Assembly (NCBI RefSeq): GCF_024495425.1
Contig: NZ_JANHJR010000003.1
Coordinates: 124,001-188,000 of the forward strand
DNA from: Haloarchaeobius litoreus
Lineage (GTDB): Archaea; Halobacteriota; Halobacteria; Halobacteriales; Natrialbaceae
DNA length: 64,000 nucleotides
Reading direction: 5' to 3'
The position numbers and the translations under genes were made by a program. The notes below the pieces were generated by a model. The model was not told the origin of the DNA, ran no database searches, and was given only the letters and a program-made list of their open reading frames with translations. Shown in pieces: positions 45,410 to 54,136 of the stretch. Numbering within the stretch: position 1 is the stretch's first letter; every line of letters begins with the position of its first letter.

Positions 45410-46656
45410 GCCACCGCCTCCGTGAACGCGACGAGCGCGGGCTGCCGGCCGACGACGAACAGCTCGTCACCCGCCGTGAGCTCGGCGTCGCCACGTGGCG
45501 AGAACGACCACGACCGGTTGCCGCTGGTCTCGTCGGACGGGTGCCGGAGCGCGAGGACGGTCACGTCGTAGCTGTCCCGGATGGTCGCCTCGCCGATGGT
45601 GACGCCGTCGAGCGGGCCGTCGGCGCGGACGGACACCTTCCGGAAGCGCCGTCCCGAGCGCCTGAGCAGCGAGACGAGCTCGAACTCGCGGCGGGTGCCA
45701 CGCGAGGTCACTGCGACCTGCGCCCGGTCCACGTTGAGCAGCGTCCGGGCCTGCTCGCGGGTGACCGCGGCCGTGAGTCGCCCCTCCCCCCCGGTCGTCG
45801 TCGGGGCGGTCGGTGGGGGGGCCGGACCGTCGTCGGTTCCCCCGTCGGTCGCCACGCCGTCGTCGGGATCCGGCTTCGGCGGAGCCGGCGCGGGCGAGCC
45901 GTCGCTCTTCGCACTCAGGAGCGTCCCCGCGACGCGCGTCTCACCGGTTCGGACGACGACCGAGTCCCCGCGGGCCGCACCGGTCGGCAGCAGCGTCGTG
46001 ACCGACACCGCGCGCTTGCCCGGCGGGATGCGCCGGGAGAGCCCACTCGCCGGCGGGGCGGCCGCGATGGTCGCCCGGCCCTGCGTGTCGAGCGTCACCG
46101 CGACGTCCGCGAGGTCGTACTCCGTCCGGAGGCGGTCGGCGAGCCGGCTCTCCAGTTCGGCCAGCGGCAGGTCCGCCGGGAACGCCCACGAGCCCTCGCC
46201 GAGCGTCTCGCGGAGGTCCGCGGGCAGCGGCGGGTAGCCCTCCATGTCGCGGACCGGACCGGCCGGCTGGAGCGTGACCTTGCCGACGCCGCCGACGATG
46301 TCGACCACGTCCGCGGAGATGTTGCGACGACGGAGCGACGCGAGCGTCACCCGCTTGGGCATCGACGCGCCGAGCTTGTCGCCCTGGCTGTGGGCCCACA
46401 GCGAGAGCATCATGATGATGACGACCGCGACGAGCAGACGGGGCGAACTCGACACCGTGGGGTCCAGCAGCCCCATCAGCCCGCCGTTGATGCCGGCGAT
46501 GGCAACGGAGAGCACCACCACCCCGAGTCCGGGGAGGGTGACACCGGTCACGTACTTGAACAGGAAGCCGAGCGACCCAGAGACGAGCGCGGGGATGATG
46601 CCCGTGAGCAGGCCGAGATAGATGCCGTAGAGGACTTCGACGGGAAGCGGCGCCAT
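45406..46656 (-). CDS. TrkA-C domain membrane protein (potassium-linked), proximal
   Basis: A 416-residue paralogue of the next gene. It has N-terminal helices (GIYLGLLTGIIPALVSGSLGFLFKY, LPGLGVVVLSVAIAGINGGLMGLL, LLVAVVIIMMLSLWAHSQG), then a soluble region interrupted by a Pro/Asp/Gly-rich linker (SKSDGSPAPAPPKPDPDDG) and a final RCK_C (GVTIGEATIRDSYDVTVLALRHP...ELTAGDELFVVGRQPAL). Its ATGA overlap with the distal gene sets a two-gene operon. The divergent K+ channel gene begins 132 bp away. Confidence 0.85.
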   Translation of the reverse strand: MAPLPVEVLYGIYLGLLTGIIPALVSGSLGFLFKYVTGVTLPGLGVVVLSVAIAGINGGLMGLLDPTVSSSPRLLVAVVIIMMLSLWAHSQGDKLGASMPKRVTLASLRRRNISADVVDIVGGVGKVTLQPAGPVRDMEGYPPLPADLRETLGEGSWAFPADLPLAELESRLADRLRTEYDLADVAVTLDTQGRATIAAAPPASGLSRRIPPGKRAVSVTTLLPTGAARGDSVVVRTGETRVAGTLLSAKSDGSPAPAPPKPDPDDGVATDGGTDDGPAPPPTAPTTTGGEGRLTAAVTREQARTLLNVDRAQVAVTSRGTRREFELVSLLRRSGRRFRKVSVRADGPLDGVTIGEATIRDSYDVTVLALRHPSDETSGNRSWSFSPRGDAELTAGDELFVVGRQPALVAFTEAVA

Positions 46657-46787
46657 GTCCCTGCCCTCGGCGGCCGTCGGTAAATCGGTGTCGCCGACGG
46701 GGAGGCATGCCGGGAACCAGGCGTCGCGACGGACGGTCGGATACCGACACCGCGAACCTTTTCATCCGCCCCGTGCACTCCCGCCGT

Positions 46788-47975
46788 ATGGGACTGCTGG
46801 ACAGGTTGACGAGCGCACGGCTGCCGGTCGCACTGACGGCCGCATCGGCCGTCCTCTCCATCGCGACGGGCATCGCGAGCATCGGGACGACCCGACCAGG
46901 CCCACTCTCACCGTACGTCCCGGAGGCCGTCCAGCAGACGGCCGGGTTCACCGGCACGATGACCGGCTTCCTGTTGCTGTTCAGCGCGTACGCACTCCGG
47001 CGGCGGCGACGGGGCGCGTGGTACAGCGCGCTGCTGTTGCTGCCGCTGACCGCGCTGCAGGGCGTCATCCAGACCAGTCCGTACTCGTACCCGCTCGTCG
47101 GACTGTCGCTGCTGGCGATCCCGGGGCTGCTGGTCAACCGCCGTCGCTTCGACCGGAAGCTCTCGCTGTCGACCTCGCAGCTGGCCGCTGGCGTCATCCT
47201 CGCGAGCGTCCAGGTGTACGGCACCGTCGGCGCGTACGCGCTCCGCGACGAGTTCCCCGCCATCCGCGAGGGCTCGACCGGACTGGTCGACGCGTTCTAC
47301 TACACCATCGTCACCGCCAGCACGGTCGGCTACGGCGACGTGACCCCCGCCCCCACGTCGACGCGGGGGCGGCTGTTCGCCCTCTCGGTCGTCGTCCTCG
47401 GCGTCGTGAGCTTCACGGTCGCACTGGGGACGCTGCTCGCACCGCTGCTCGAAGCCCGGTTTCAACGCGCACTTGGGAGAATGACAGAGACACAGCTCGA
47501 CCTGCTCGAAGACCACGTCATCGTCCTCGGCTACGGGGACCTGACCGAACCGATTCTGACCGAACTCACGGAGGGCGATGTCCCGTTCGTCGTCATCGTG
47601 CCCGACCAGGCACGAGCCGCAGAGCTCTCCGACCGCGGCATGAACGTCATCACGGCCGACCCGAGCGACGAGGAGCCGCTCCAGCGCGCCCAGCTCGCCG
47701 ACGCCACCGCCGTCGTCACCGCGACGAACAACGACGCGGAGGACGCACTCGCGGTGCTGACCGCTCGACAGCTCCGGCCGGACGTCCGCATCGTCGCCGC
47801 GGCGACCGACCGCGAGAACGTCAAGAAGCTCAAGCGCGCCGGCGCGGACACCGTCATCAGCCCGGCGGCCATCGGCGGCCACCTGCTCGTCGAGTCAGCC
47901 CTCGGACGCGGCGACACCGAGGACGTGGCCGAGAAGATCCTGGAGGACGAGGGCACCACCGAGTCGGAGGATTAG
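46788..47975 (+). CDS. Potassium channel with RCK (TrkA-N) domain
   Basis: A 395-residue K+ channel. After several N-terminal helices comes a pore domain with the selectivity filter TVGYGD in FYYTIVTASTVGYGDVTPAPTSTRG, an inner helix LFALSVVVLGVVSFTVALGTLL, and then a cytosolic Rossmann domain beginning HVIVLGYGDLTEPIL (GxGxxx motif) that binds NAD or ATP and gates the pore. ATG 46788 is chosen because CCTTTTCATCC lies 24-34 bp upstream. Its partner genes are the divergent TrkA-C pair. It overlaps the next, convergent gene by 4 bp. Confidence 0.93.
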   Translation: MGLLDRLTSARLPVALTAASAVLSIATGIASIGTTRPGPLSPYVPEAVQQTAGFTGTMTGFLLLFSAYALRRRRRGAWYSALLLLPLTALQGVIQTSPYSYPLVGLSLLAIPGLLVNRRRFDRKLSLSTSQLAAGVILASVQVYGTVGAYALRDEFPAIREGSTGLVDAFYYTIVTASTVGYGDVTPAPTSTRGRLFALSVVVLGVVSFTVALGTLLAPLLEARFQRALGRMTETQLDLLEDHVIVLGYGDLTEPILTELTEGDVPFVVIVPDQARAAELSDRGMNVITADPSDEEPLQRAQLADATAVVTATNNDAEDALAVLTARQLRPDVRIVAAATDRENVKKLKRAGADTVISPAAIGGHLLVESALGRGDTEDVAEKILEDEGTTESED

Positions 47976-48376
47976 TCGGCGATCAGCTTCCGGAGCGTCG
48001 TCGCCACGTCCTCGAAGGTGTCGATGTTCATCTCGTCGGTCGTGGCGACGACCCCCACCTCGCCGACGATGACCCGGCAGAGGTAGCCGTGGTCGAACGC
48101 GCGGACCGTGAACCGGTACGCGCCGAGGGTTTCACCCTCCGGGGCCTCGCCCGCGAACGAGTGATATGTCTCCTGCGAGGTGAACCCGAGTCGTTCGTTC
48201 TCGACGATCTCGGCCTTCACGTCGCGGAGGGCGGGCTCGAGCTCCCGGAGGTCCGACCGGACGTAGCTCAGCGTCCACTCGTCGGGCGTGAACAGGATGA
48301 CGGACCGGAGTGTGTCGCCGAACCCGGTTCTGCAGGTCGAGACGAGTCGCTCCTCGAGTTCGTCTGAAACTACCAT
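47972..48376 (-). CDS. Uncharacterised conserved haloarchaeal protein
   Basis: A 134-residue acidic protein, MVVSDELEERLVSTCRTGFGDTLRSVILFTPDEWTLSYVRSDL..., with a beta-rich middle (AYRFTVRAFDHGYLCRVIVGEVGVVATTDEM) and a C-terminal helix. It matches a haloarchaeal family of unknown function (possibly DUF7522). ATG 48376 follows family length; an ATG 15 bp upstream is possible. It overlaps the K+ channel gene by 4 bp, tail to tail. Confidence 0.75.
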   Translation of the reverse strand: MVVSDELEERLVSTCRTGFGDTLRSVILFTPDEWTLSYVRSDLRELEPALRDVKAEIVENERLGFTSQETYHSFAGEAPEGETLGAYRFTVRAFDHGYLCRVIVGEVGVVATTDEMNIDTFEDVATTLRKLIAD

Positions 48377-48442
48377 GGTGCGTGTACGCACCCCACGGAC
48401 ATGAATCGTGCTCTCGTCCCGGCCACTGGACGACGGAACCCC

Positions 48443-49918
48443 TCACCCTCCGCGGTGGACGATGGCCACGTCACAGTCGAGGTCGCGGACCTTCTCGAAC
48501 GTCGGCGGTGCGAGGAACCGCGAGGCGGCGGTCCGGTCGGTGCTGGCCCCGACGACGATCAGGTCGTGCGACGGCGCGTTCGCGGAGAGAAACCGCTGGA
48601 TGGAGTCCCGTGACACCCGCGTCTCGAACGTGCCGTCGAACGGGTCGACGAGGTCGACCAGCATCGACTCCGCCTGGCGGCGCTGGCTCTCGCCGTCGAT
48701 GCAGGTGCAGACGCTCACCGTCCCCGTGGCGCGGGCGACGCGCTGGGCGAAATCGAGCATCGCGTGGGCGTTGTCCCCCGGCCGGGCCACCGCGACGAGC
48801 ACGCGCCGCCAGCGGGACCTCGCCGACACCGAGCGGAACGCCACCACGTCGATGGCGCTGTCGAACAGCGACTTGACGAACGGCGAGAGGCTGCCGTGGC
48901 GCTCCTCGTACGGCGTCACGACGAGGTCGCAGTTCGTCTCGTCGGCCGTCTGGAGCACGACACCGTCCGGGTTCCCGCCCTCGCTCGCGACGACGACCTC
49001 GCAGGGGACGCCGACACGGGTCCGGATGCGGCCGGCGAGGCGCTCCAGCCGCATCGCGGCCTGGCCCGCGACCTGCTCCTGTGCCTCCGTCATCCGGTCG
49101 CCGGCCTCGTCGGCGGGACCCGTGTCGGCGGCGGTCGCCTCGTCTGCAGTGCGCCGGAGGCCAGCCTCGGCCTCGGCGATCTCGTCCTCGGAGACCAGGT
49201 CGAGCAGGACGACCTTCCCCGCGTCGTGTGCCGCCGCGATGTGCGCGGCGAACATCGCCGTCTCGTCCGCTGTCTCCCCCCGGACCGGGACGAGCACGTG
49301 GTCGTCGCCCTGCGTCGTCCGGTAGAGGTACTCCGCACGCCGGCCGTAGAACAGCTCGCGCCAGGCGTAGAACGCCGTCGCGACGAACGCCGACGAGAGC
49401 ACGACGCTCAGGACGTACTCGCCGCGCGACCCGCCCGTGAGCAGGGTCAGCAGCGCCGTCGAGAACGCGGTCGGCTCCTCCAGGTCGAGCGCCCACGTCA
49501 CCGCGCCGGTGAGGAAGATGCTGAGCCCGGCGTCGAGTGCGCTGACCGACTGGAAGCCCACACCGGAGCCGTTGATGCCGGCGACGCCGGAGAGCTCGAG
49601 CGCGAGGAAGCCACACACCGCACCGGCGGTCATCCCGCCGACGAACTTCGGCGGCGAGGCGTACTTCCCCTCCGGGTCCGAGAACAGGGTGTACGTCCCC
49701 GAGGCCAGCGGTGGAAACAGCAGGAACGACAGCGCCGTCGAGGCGTTCGAGAGGTACGTGACGAGCGCGATGAGCAGCGGGACGAACACCAGCACCGAGA
49801 GGTGCAGGAGGTTGTTCGTGTGCTCGACCCAGCGCCGGAAGTCCCGCAGCTCGCGGCGTTCGACGCGACGGATGCGAGCGAGGAGCCGGTCGAGGCGCGC
49901 TCGCAGACCCGAGAGCAT
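48443..49918 (-). CDS. HPP-family membrane domain fused to universal stress domain
   Basis: A 491-residue fusion. Residues about 30-195 form an HPP-type four-helix membrane domain (LLHLSVLVFVPLLIALVTYLSNA, SFLLFPPLASGTYTLFSDPEGKYASPPKFVGG, LDAGLSIFLTGAVTWALDLEEPTAFSTALL). The rest holds USP-like segments (HVLVPVRGETADETAMFAAHIAAAHDAGKVVLLDLV, RRVLVAVARPGDNAHAML, SHDLIVVGASTDRTAASRFL). HPP proteins transport nitrite or anions in other organisms, so a stress-linked transport role is inferred. It sits beside the K+ genes but on its own. Confidence 0.85.
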   Translation of the reverse strand: MLSGLRARLDRLLARIRRVERRELRDFRRWVEHTNNLLHLSVLVFVPLLIALVTYLSNASTALSFLLFPPLASGTYTLFSDPEGKYASPPKFVGGMTAGAVCGFLALELSGVAGINGSGVGFQSVSALDAGLSIFLTGAVTWALDLEEPTAFSTALLTLLTGGSRGEYVLSVVLSSAFVATAFYAWRELFYGRRAEYLYRTTQGDDHVLVPVRGETADETAMFAAHIAAAHDAGKVVLLDLVSEDEIAEAEAGLRRTADEATAADTGPADEAGDRMTEAQEQVAGQAAMRLERLAGRIRTRVGVPCEVVVASEGGNPDGVVLQTADETNCDLVVTPYEERHGSLSPFVKSLFDSAIDVVAFRSVSARSRWRRVLVAVARPGDNAHAMLDFAQRVARATGTVSVCTCIDGESQRRQAESMLVDLVDPFDGTFETRVSRDSIQRFLSANAPSHDLIVVGASTDRTAASRFLAPPTFEKVRDLDCDVAIVHRGG

Positions 49919-50046
49919 GACCTGCCGTTCCCCCGCCAGCGAGAAAACGGTTCTGTCGTGTGCTGGCGGATCGGCCGGGTTACACCGCTCGTGAACGTTC
50001 GGCTCGAACCGTCGACGGTTCGCCGAAAACGACCACCGGAACCGCC

Positions 50047-50778
50047 CTACTCCGTGAGCGCCCGCACCGCTTCCAGCGAGATGTCGATGGCGCGGCCGAC
50101 GTTGTTCTTCGCCTTCTCGGGCAGCTCCTCGTCCTCCGTATCGGTGCCCTTCTGGGTGCCCTTCACGAGGTTGCCGTCGACGGTGCAGATGGCACCCGCG
50201 GCGAGGCCCTTCCGGCGGGCGAGCGTGAACACGGTCGCGGCCTCCATCTCCACGCTCAGGATGCCCGCCTCCTCCCAGTCCTGCACGTACTCGTCGGTCT
50301 CGGCGTAGTAGGCGTCGTCGCTGGCGATGGGCCCGACGTGGACGTCCTCGTCGTTGGCCTCCGCGCCGTGGACGAGCGCGGTCATCACGTCGAAGTCGGG
50401 GACTGCGGGGTACTCGACGGCCTCGTACCGTTTGCTCGTGCCCTCGTTCTTCGCCGCGCCGGTGGCGATGATCATGTCGCCGATCTCGACGTCGTGCTGG
50501 AGCGCGCCGGTCGTCCCGACGCGGATGAACGTCTCGACGCCGACGTTCGAGAGCTCCTCGACGGCGATGGCGGCGGAGGGGCAGCCGATGCCCGTCGAGC
50601 AGATGGTCAGGTCGACGCCCTCGTAGGTCGCGTTGACGAGCTTGTACTCGCGGTTCTCGGCGACGACCTCGCTGTCGTCGCAGTGGCCGGCGATGCGGTC
50701 CACGCGGCCCGGGTCGCCCGGGATGAGCGCGATGTCGTGTACGTCCCCCTCCTCGACGAGCAGGTGCGGCTGTGTCAT
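50047..50778 (-). CDS. udp: Nucleoside phosphorylase (annotated as uridine phosphorylase type)
   Basis: Splits a nucleoside with phosphate into base and ribose 1-phosphate. The 243-residue NP-I enzyme has MTQPHLLVEEGDVHDIALIPGDPGRVDRIAG (phosphate site GDPGR), CSTGIGCPSAAIAVEEL, RVGTTGALQ and the ribose motif ILSVEMEAATVF. Family precedent is uridine phosphorylase, but haloarchaeal relatives act on guanosine, and the choice cannot be read here. It lies 1.5-4 kb from a PfkB kinase and R15P isomerase that could take up its product. ATG 50778; two codons upstream an ATG also exists. Confidence 0.88.
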   Translation of the reverse strand: MTQPHLLVEEGDVHDIALIPGDPGRVDRIAGHCDDSEVVAENREYKLVNATYEGVDLTICSTGIGCPSAAIAVEELSNVGVETFIRVGTTGALQHDVEIGDMIIATGAAKNEGTSKRYEAVEYPAVPDFDVMTALVHGAEANDEDVHVGPIASDDAYYAETDEYVQDWEEAGILSVEMEAATVFTLARRKGLAAGAICTVDGNLVKGTQKGTDTEDEELPEKAKNNVGRAIDISLEAVRALTE

Positions 50779-50815
50779 ACCCACGGCTTCGCCGGTGCCC
50801 GAGAAAAAACGTTCG

Positions 50816-51253
50816 TCACGCGCCGAGGCCGACCAGCGCCACGGCCGTCAGCGTGACCCCGTAGACGACCGCCGAGAACTGCCACTGGAGGAACGTGGTC
50901 TCGCGCCTGTCGTCGCCGAAGCCCGCCGTCGGGAGCACGGCGAAGCCGAAGAAGTTCATGACGAAGACGGTGAACACCGTCGCCGGGAGCACGACGGCGG
51001 CCCACGTCCCGAGGCGTGGTTCGAGCACGACGACGGCGACGCCGAGGCCGAGCCCACCCACGATGCCCATCCCGTGGTGGACGACCTGCGCCGCGAGGCC
51101 CGAGACCTCCTCGACAGGCCGGCGCTGGAGCTTCGACGCGGCGACGGACGCGGGGGTGAATCCCTCGGACAGCAGCACCATCGGCACGTCCATCACCAGC
51201 GCGCCGGCCAACCCGGCGGCCGCACACACCGCGAGCGTCGTCACCGTCGACAT
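50816..51253 (-). CDS. Small membrane protein
   Basis: A 145-residue protein with four helices (AVCAAAGLAGALVMDVPMVLL, VSGLAAQVVHHGMGIVGGLGLGVAVVVL, WAAVVLPATVFTVFVMNFFGFAVL, FSAVVYGVTLTAVALVGLGA). A His-rich turn (VVHHGMG) and a charged loop FGDDRRET are conserved-looking. I recognise no family with confidence. It is between the nucleoside phosphorylase and a VOC gene on the same strand, with a gap of about 40 bp to each. Confidence 0.65.
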   Translation of the reverse strand: MSTVTTLAVCAAAGLAGALVMDVPMVLLSEGFTPASVAASKLQRRPVEEVSGLAAQVVHHGMGIVGGLGLGVAVVVLEPRLGTWAAVVLPATVFTVFVMNFFGFAVLPTAGFGDDRRETTFLQWQFSAVVYGVTLTAVALVGLGA

Positions 51254-51294
51254 GGCGTCGGCTTCGGCCGGTCGGTCCTTAATCCCGTGGGGCG

Positions 51295-51696
51295 TCAGCC
51301 GTCGAGCGGGAAGTCGGGGTTCCAGGCGACCTCCCAGAGGAAGCCGTCCGGGTCCGCGAAGTAGCCCGAGTAGCCGCCCCAGAACACCTCCTGTGCGGGC
51401 TTGACGATCTCCGCCCCGGCGTCCTCGGCCTCCGCGAGTACGGCGTCGACGCGGTCCTCGGAGTCGACGTTGTGCGCCAGGGAGAATCCCCGGAAACCCG
51501 AGCCCTCCGCCGAAACGGTCGCGTCGTCGGCCAGCTCCTCACGGGGGTACAGCGCGAGCCAGGTGCTCGCCGTCTCGAAGAACGCGATGTCGCCTTCGGA
51601 CTCTCGCTCCGACAGGCCGAGCCCGTCGCGGTAGAACTCGGTCGCGCGGTCGAGGTCCTCGACGCCGAGGGTCACCATGCTGATTCGTGGGTCCAT
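51295..51696 (-). CDS. VOC-family (glyoxalase-like) protein
   Basis: A 133-residue protein of the vicinal oxygen chelate fold, with one and a half beta-alpha-beta-beta-beta units: MDPRISMVTLGVEDLDRATEFYRDGLGL..., ending WGGYSGYFADPDGFLWEVAWNPDF. The final Glu (LWEVAWN) is a usual metal ligand, but the first His is replaced (MVTLGV), so it may be a non-catalytic or lactoylglutathione-lyase-like binder. Substrate unknown. Confidence 0.82.
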   Translation of the reverse strand: MDPRISMVTLGVEDLDRATEFYRDGLGLSERESEGDIAFFETASTWLALYPREELADDATVSAEGSGFRGFSLAHNVDSEDRVDAVLAEAEDAGAEIVKPAQEVFWGGYSGYFADPDGFLWEVAWNPDFPLDG

Positions 51697-51782
51697 GGTG
51701 ACGGGACGGTCGACAGCAGCGTAGCCGTTACGGCGGAGACCGGGCAGAACAACTTTGCCCCCGGCGTGCGGACGGCGACGAG

Positions 51783-52004
51783 ATGGGAACGAGTGACACG
51801 GACACCCGGGCGGACGCGGTCCGGGCGTCGATGTACGGCGTCGCCATCACGCTGCTCACCGCGCTCGGCATCGGCGCGCCGGGCAACGTCAGCGTGCCGC
51901 AGCTTCCGCTGCCGGTCGCGCTCGGGCTCGGTGCGGTGACGTTCGTGGCGGTGTTCCTCGCCCACCGGGTGAACTGGGACGCCGTGACCGCGCCGCGGCG
52001 GTGA
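51783..52004 (+). CDS. Small membrane protein, 73 residues
   Basis: A 73-residue frame MGTSDTDTRADAVRASMYGVAITLLTALGIG... with two hydrophobic helices (about residues 19-32 and 44-61) and a basic end (HRVNWDAVTAPRR). Function unknown. It lies between divergent and convergent genes without an operon partner. Confidence 0.55.
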   Translation: MGTSDTDTRADAVRASMYGVAITLLTALGIGAPGNVSVPQLPLPVALGLGAVTFVAVFLAHRVNWDAVTAPRR

Positions 52005-52076
52005 GGCCTGGACGGCCACGGGCCACGCACGCCGAGCGGCCGGAACCCTCTTTTTCGAGGTGTGAGGGGTCGAACC

Positions 52077-52286
52077 ATGGACTTCGAGCCGGAGACCGAC
52101 AGCCGCGAACAGCTTGGCCGGGACGCGCTCACCGGGCTGGCCGTCGCGGGTGTCGGGGACCTCTCCGCCGTCACCGGACTCGGGACGTGGACCACCAGCG
52201 AACCGGTGTCGCCGACCTTCGCGCTGGTCATCGGGGGAGCCCTCGGACTCGCCGTCTTCCTCGTCCGCCGCGCCAGACACCGGTAG
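52077..52286 (+). CDS. Small membrane protein, 69 residues
   Basis: A 69-residue frame MDFEPETDSREQLGRDALTGLAVAGVGDLSAV..., ending in a helix PTFALVIGGALGLAVFLVRRARHR. A CTCTTTTTCG box about 25-30 bp before the ATG at 52077 supports this start. It resembles the preceding small gene in size and layout (acidic start, hydrophobic segments, basic end), perhaps a distant paralogue. Function unknown. Confidence 0.55.
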   Translation: MDFEPETDSREQLGRDALTGLAVAGVGDLSAVTGLGTWTTSEPVSPTFALVIGGALGLAVFLVRRARHR

Positions 52287-52294
52287 GCCGGCGG

Positions 52295-53176
52295 TCAGAA
52301 CGCCTCGCCCAGAAAGGCCCGCAGCTCGGACGCCGTCGGCGCGGCGCGAGCGCCCTCCTCGGCGGCGGCGAGCGCACCGCAGGCGTTACCGTGCTCGACG
52401 GCGCGCTCGTAGTCCTCCGATTCGAGCAGCGCGGCGACGAACCCCGCCGCGAAGGCGTCGCCCGCGCCGGTCGTGTCGACGGGGTCGACGCCGAAGCCGG
52501 GGTGCTCGTAGGTCCCGCCGGGCGTGTGGACGACCGCGCCGTCGCTGCCGCGTTTGACGACGAGCACGCGGTCGTCGAACTCCGAGCCGGGGTACTCCGA
52601 TTCGAGCACGCTCTCTGCCTCGCGGTCGTTCAGGAACAGGATGTCCGCGGCGTCGAGCGCGGCCGAGAAGTCCCGGTCGGCGAGCCGGCGGCCCGGGTCG
52701 AAGCTGACGCGGACGCCGGCCTCCGAGGCGGTCTCGGCGAGGGACGCCGCGGTGTCGGGGCGCTGGCTCGTCAGGTGGACGTGGTCGGCCGCGCGGACGT
52801 AGTCGGGGTCCACGTCCTCGGGCGTGACGGCCTCGTTCGCGCCGTCGTTGCCGAGCACCGCCACCTCGCCCTGCTCGTCGACGAGCAGGTACTTCACGGC
52901 GGTCTGGCCGTCGGGGACGGTCAGCAGGCCATCGAGGTCGACGCCGGCCTCGTCGAGTTCGCGCCGGGCGAGCAGCCCGTTCTCGTCGTCGCCGACGCTC
53001 CCGACGAGTCCGGTGTCGACGTTCAGCCCGGAGAGCGCGACGGCGACGTTGGCCGCGCTCCCGCCGCCGGAGGAGCGCAGCGAACTGATGCGTGACTCGC
53101 CGTCGGGTTCGGGCAGGCGGTCGACGCGGAGGGTCACGTCCCAGTTGACGTGGCCCGCAGTGAGCACCCGCGGCAC
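52295..53176 (-). CDS. PfkB-family sugar/nucleoside kinase, candidate ribose-1-phosphate kinase
   Basis: A 293-residue ribokinase-fold enzyme. The N-terminal signature GGGSAANVAVALSGL and the C-terminal one DTTGAGDAFAAGFVAAL, with the catalytic Asp in GAGD, are intact. Haloarchaea use a PfkB enzyme to phosphorylate ribose 1-phosphate to ribose 1,5-bisphosphate; this gene's position near R15P isomerase and a nucleoside phosphorylase makes that role plausible, but substrate is not proven. It starts with GTG directly after the DUF63 stop (TGA then GTG), so the two are cotranscribed. Confidence 0.8.
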   Translation of the reverse strand: MPRVLTAGHVNWDVTLRVDRLPEPDGESRISSLRSSGGGSAANVAVALSGLNVDTGLVGSVGDDENGLLARRELDEAGVDLDGLLTVPDGQTAVKYLLVDEQGEVAVLGNDGANEAVTPEDVDPDYVRAADHVHLTSQRPDTAASLAETASEAGVRVSFDPGRRLADRDFSAALDAADILFLNDREAESVLESEYPGSEFDDRVLVVKRGSDGAVVHTPGGTYEHPGFGVDPVDTTGAGDAFAAGFVAALLESEDYERAVEHGNACGALAAAEEGARAAPTASELRAFLGEAF

Positions 53177-54052
53177 TCAGGCCACCCCCGCGACGTGTGC
53201 GATTGCGAGCGGCACGTCGGCGGCCGTCACGTCGCTCGAGACCATGAACAGCAGCAGGTTGTGCAGGCCGGGGCCGAGTCCGACCGCGGCGACGAACGTC
53301 AGCGCGAGTCGGCCGTGGCGCGGCTGCTCGTCGATGTACTCCTTGAACGCCGCGACGACGACGAGCGCCAGCAGCACCTTCACGAGGACGAACAGCCAGC
53401 CCGCGCCGATGGCGTCGTACGTCGGGAGCTGTTCGCCCGCCTGCAGGATGTACTTCGAGAGGACGACGCGCTCGCCACCGCCGAGGTGGTCGTAGCCGAT
53501 GGCGGTCGTGATGCCGTCGAGCGTGTGCGCGAAGACGACGATTGCGCCGGTCCGGCCGGCCTTGGCGGCGACCTCGGTGTAGCGCAGGCTCAACAGCACC
53601 CAGGCGATGGCCGCGACGATGGCCGCGATGACGGCACCGATGACCGACCAGAACGGCGTGAACGTCCCGCTCTCGACCGACGTGAGGATGGCGAACATGA
53701 CGAACGTCACGCCGAAGCCGGTGCCCACGGTGCCAAGTCCGCGGTCGGCGTGGAAGTGCTGGCGGACCGCGGCGAGGAACGTCATCAGTATCCAGACGAG
53801 TCCCGCGGCCGTCGCCGTCGTGATGTAGACGGTGAGCGTACCGAACAGGGGTTCGATGGAGGCGGGGTAGACGTCCAGGACGTAGAGGACGTGGAGGATC
53901 GCCCCCGTGAGCATCCACGGGACGAAGGCGACCGCTGTCCAGTCCGTGACGGGCGGGTGGACCGCCCAGAGCAACGCCACCACCCCGAGGAAGGCGAGCA
54001 CGAGCGGCACCGCGTAGAGAAGCGGCGGTAGCTCTGCCCCTGCAAGTACCAT
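53177..54052 (-). CDS. DUF63 family membrane protein
   Basis: A 291-residue protein with about eight helices, typical of archaeal DUF63: MVLAGAELPPLLYAVPLVLAFLGVVALLWAVHPPVTDW, FVPWMLTGAILHVLYVLDVYP, then YDHLGGGERVVLSKYIL and TYDAIGAGWLFVLVKVLLALVVVAAFKEYI. Function unknown. The ATG at 54052 is preferred over one 24 bp upstream. It stands between the R15P isomerase gene and the PfkB gene and abuts the latter. An A/T box (GTATTAAC on the minus strand) lies near 54105-54115. Confidence 0.88.
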   Translation of the reverse strand: MVLAGAELPPLLYAVPLVLAFLGVVALLWAVHPPVTDWTAVAFVPWMLTGAILHVLYVLDVYPASIEPLFGTLTVYITTATAAGLVWILMTFLAAVRQHFHADRGLGTVGTGFGVTFVMFAILTSVESGTFTPFWSVIGAVIAAIVAAIAWVLLSLRYTEVAAKAGRTGAIVVFAHTLDGITTAIGYDHLGGGERVVLSKYILQAGEQLPTYDAIGAGWLFVLVKVLLALVVVAAFKEYIDEQPRHGRLALTFVAAVGLGPGLHNLLLFMVSSDVTAADVPLAIAHVAGVA

Positions 54053-54136
54053 GCTCGCATATCGTGAGAGCAACACGAAAGAAGGTTCCGGTCGGCTACG
54101 GCCGGAAAGTTAATACACCGACGCGCTGCCTGCCGT

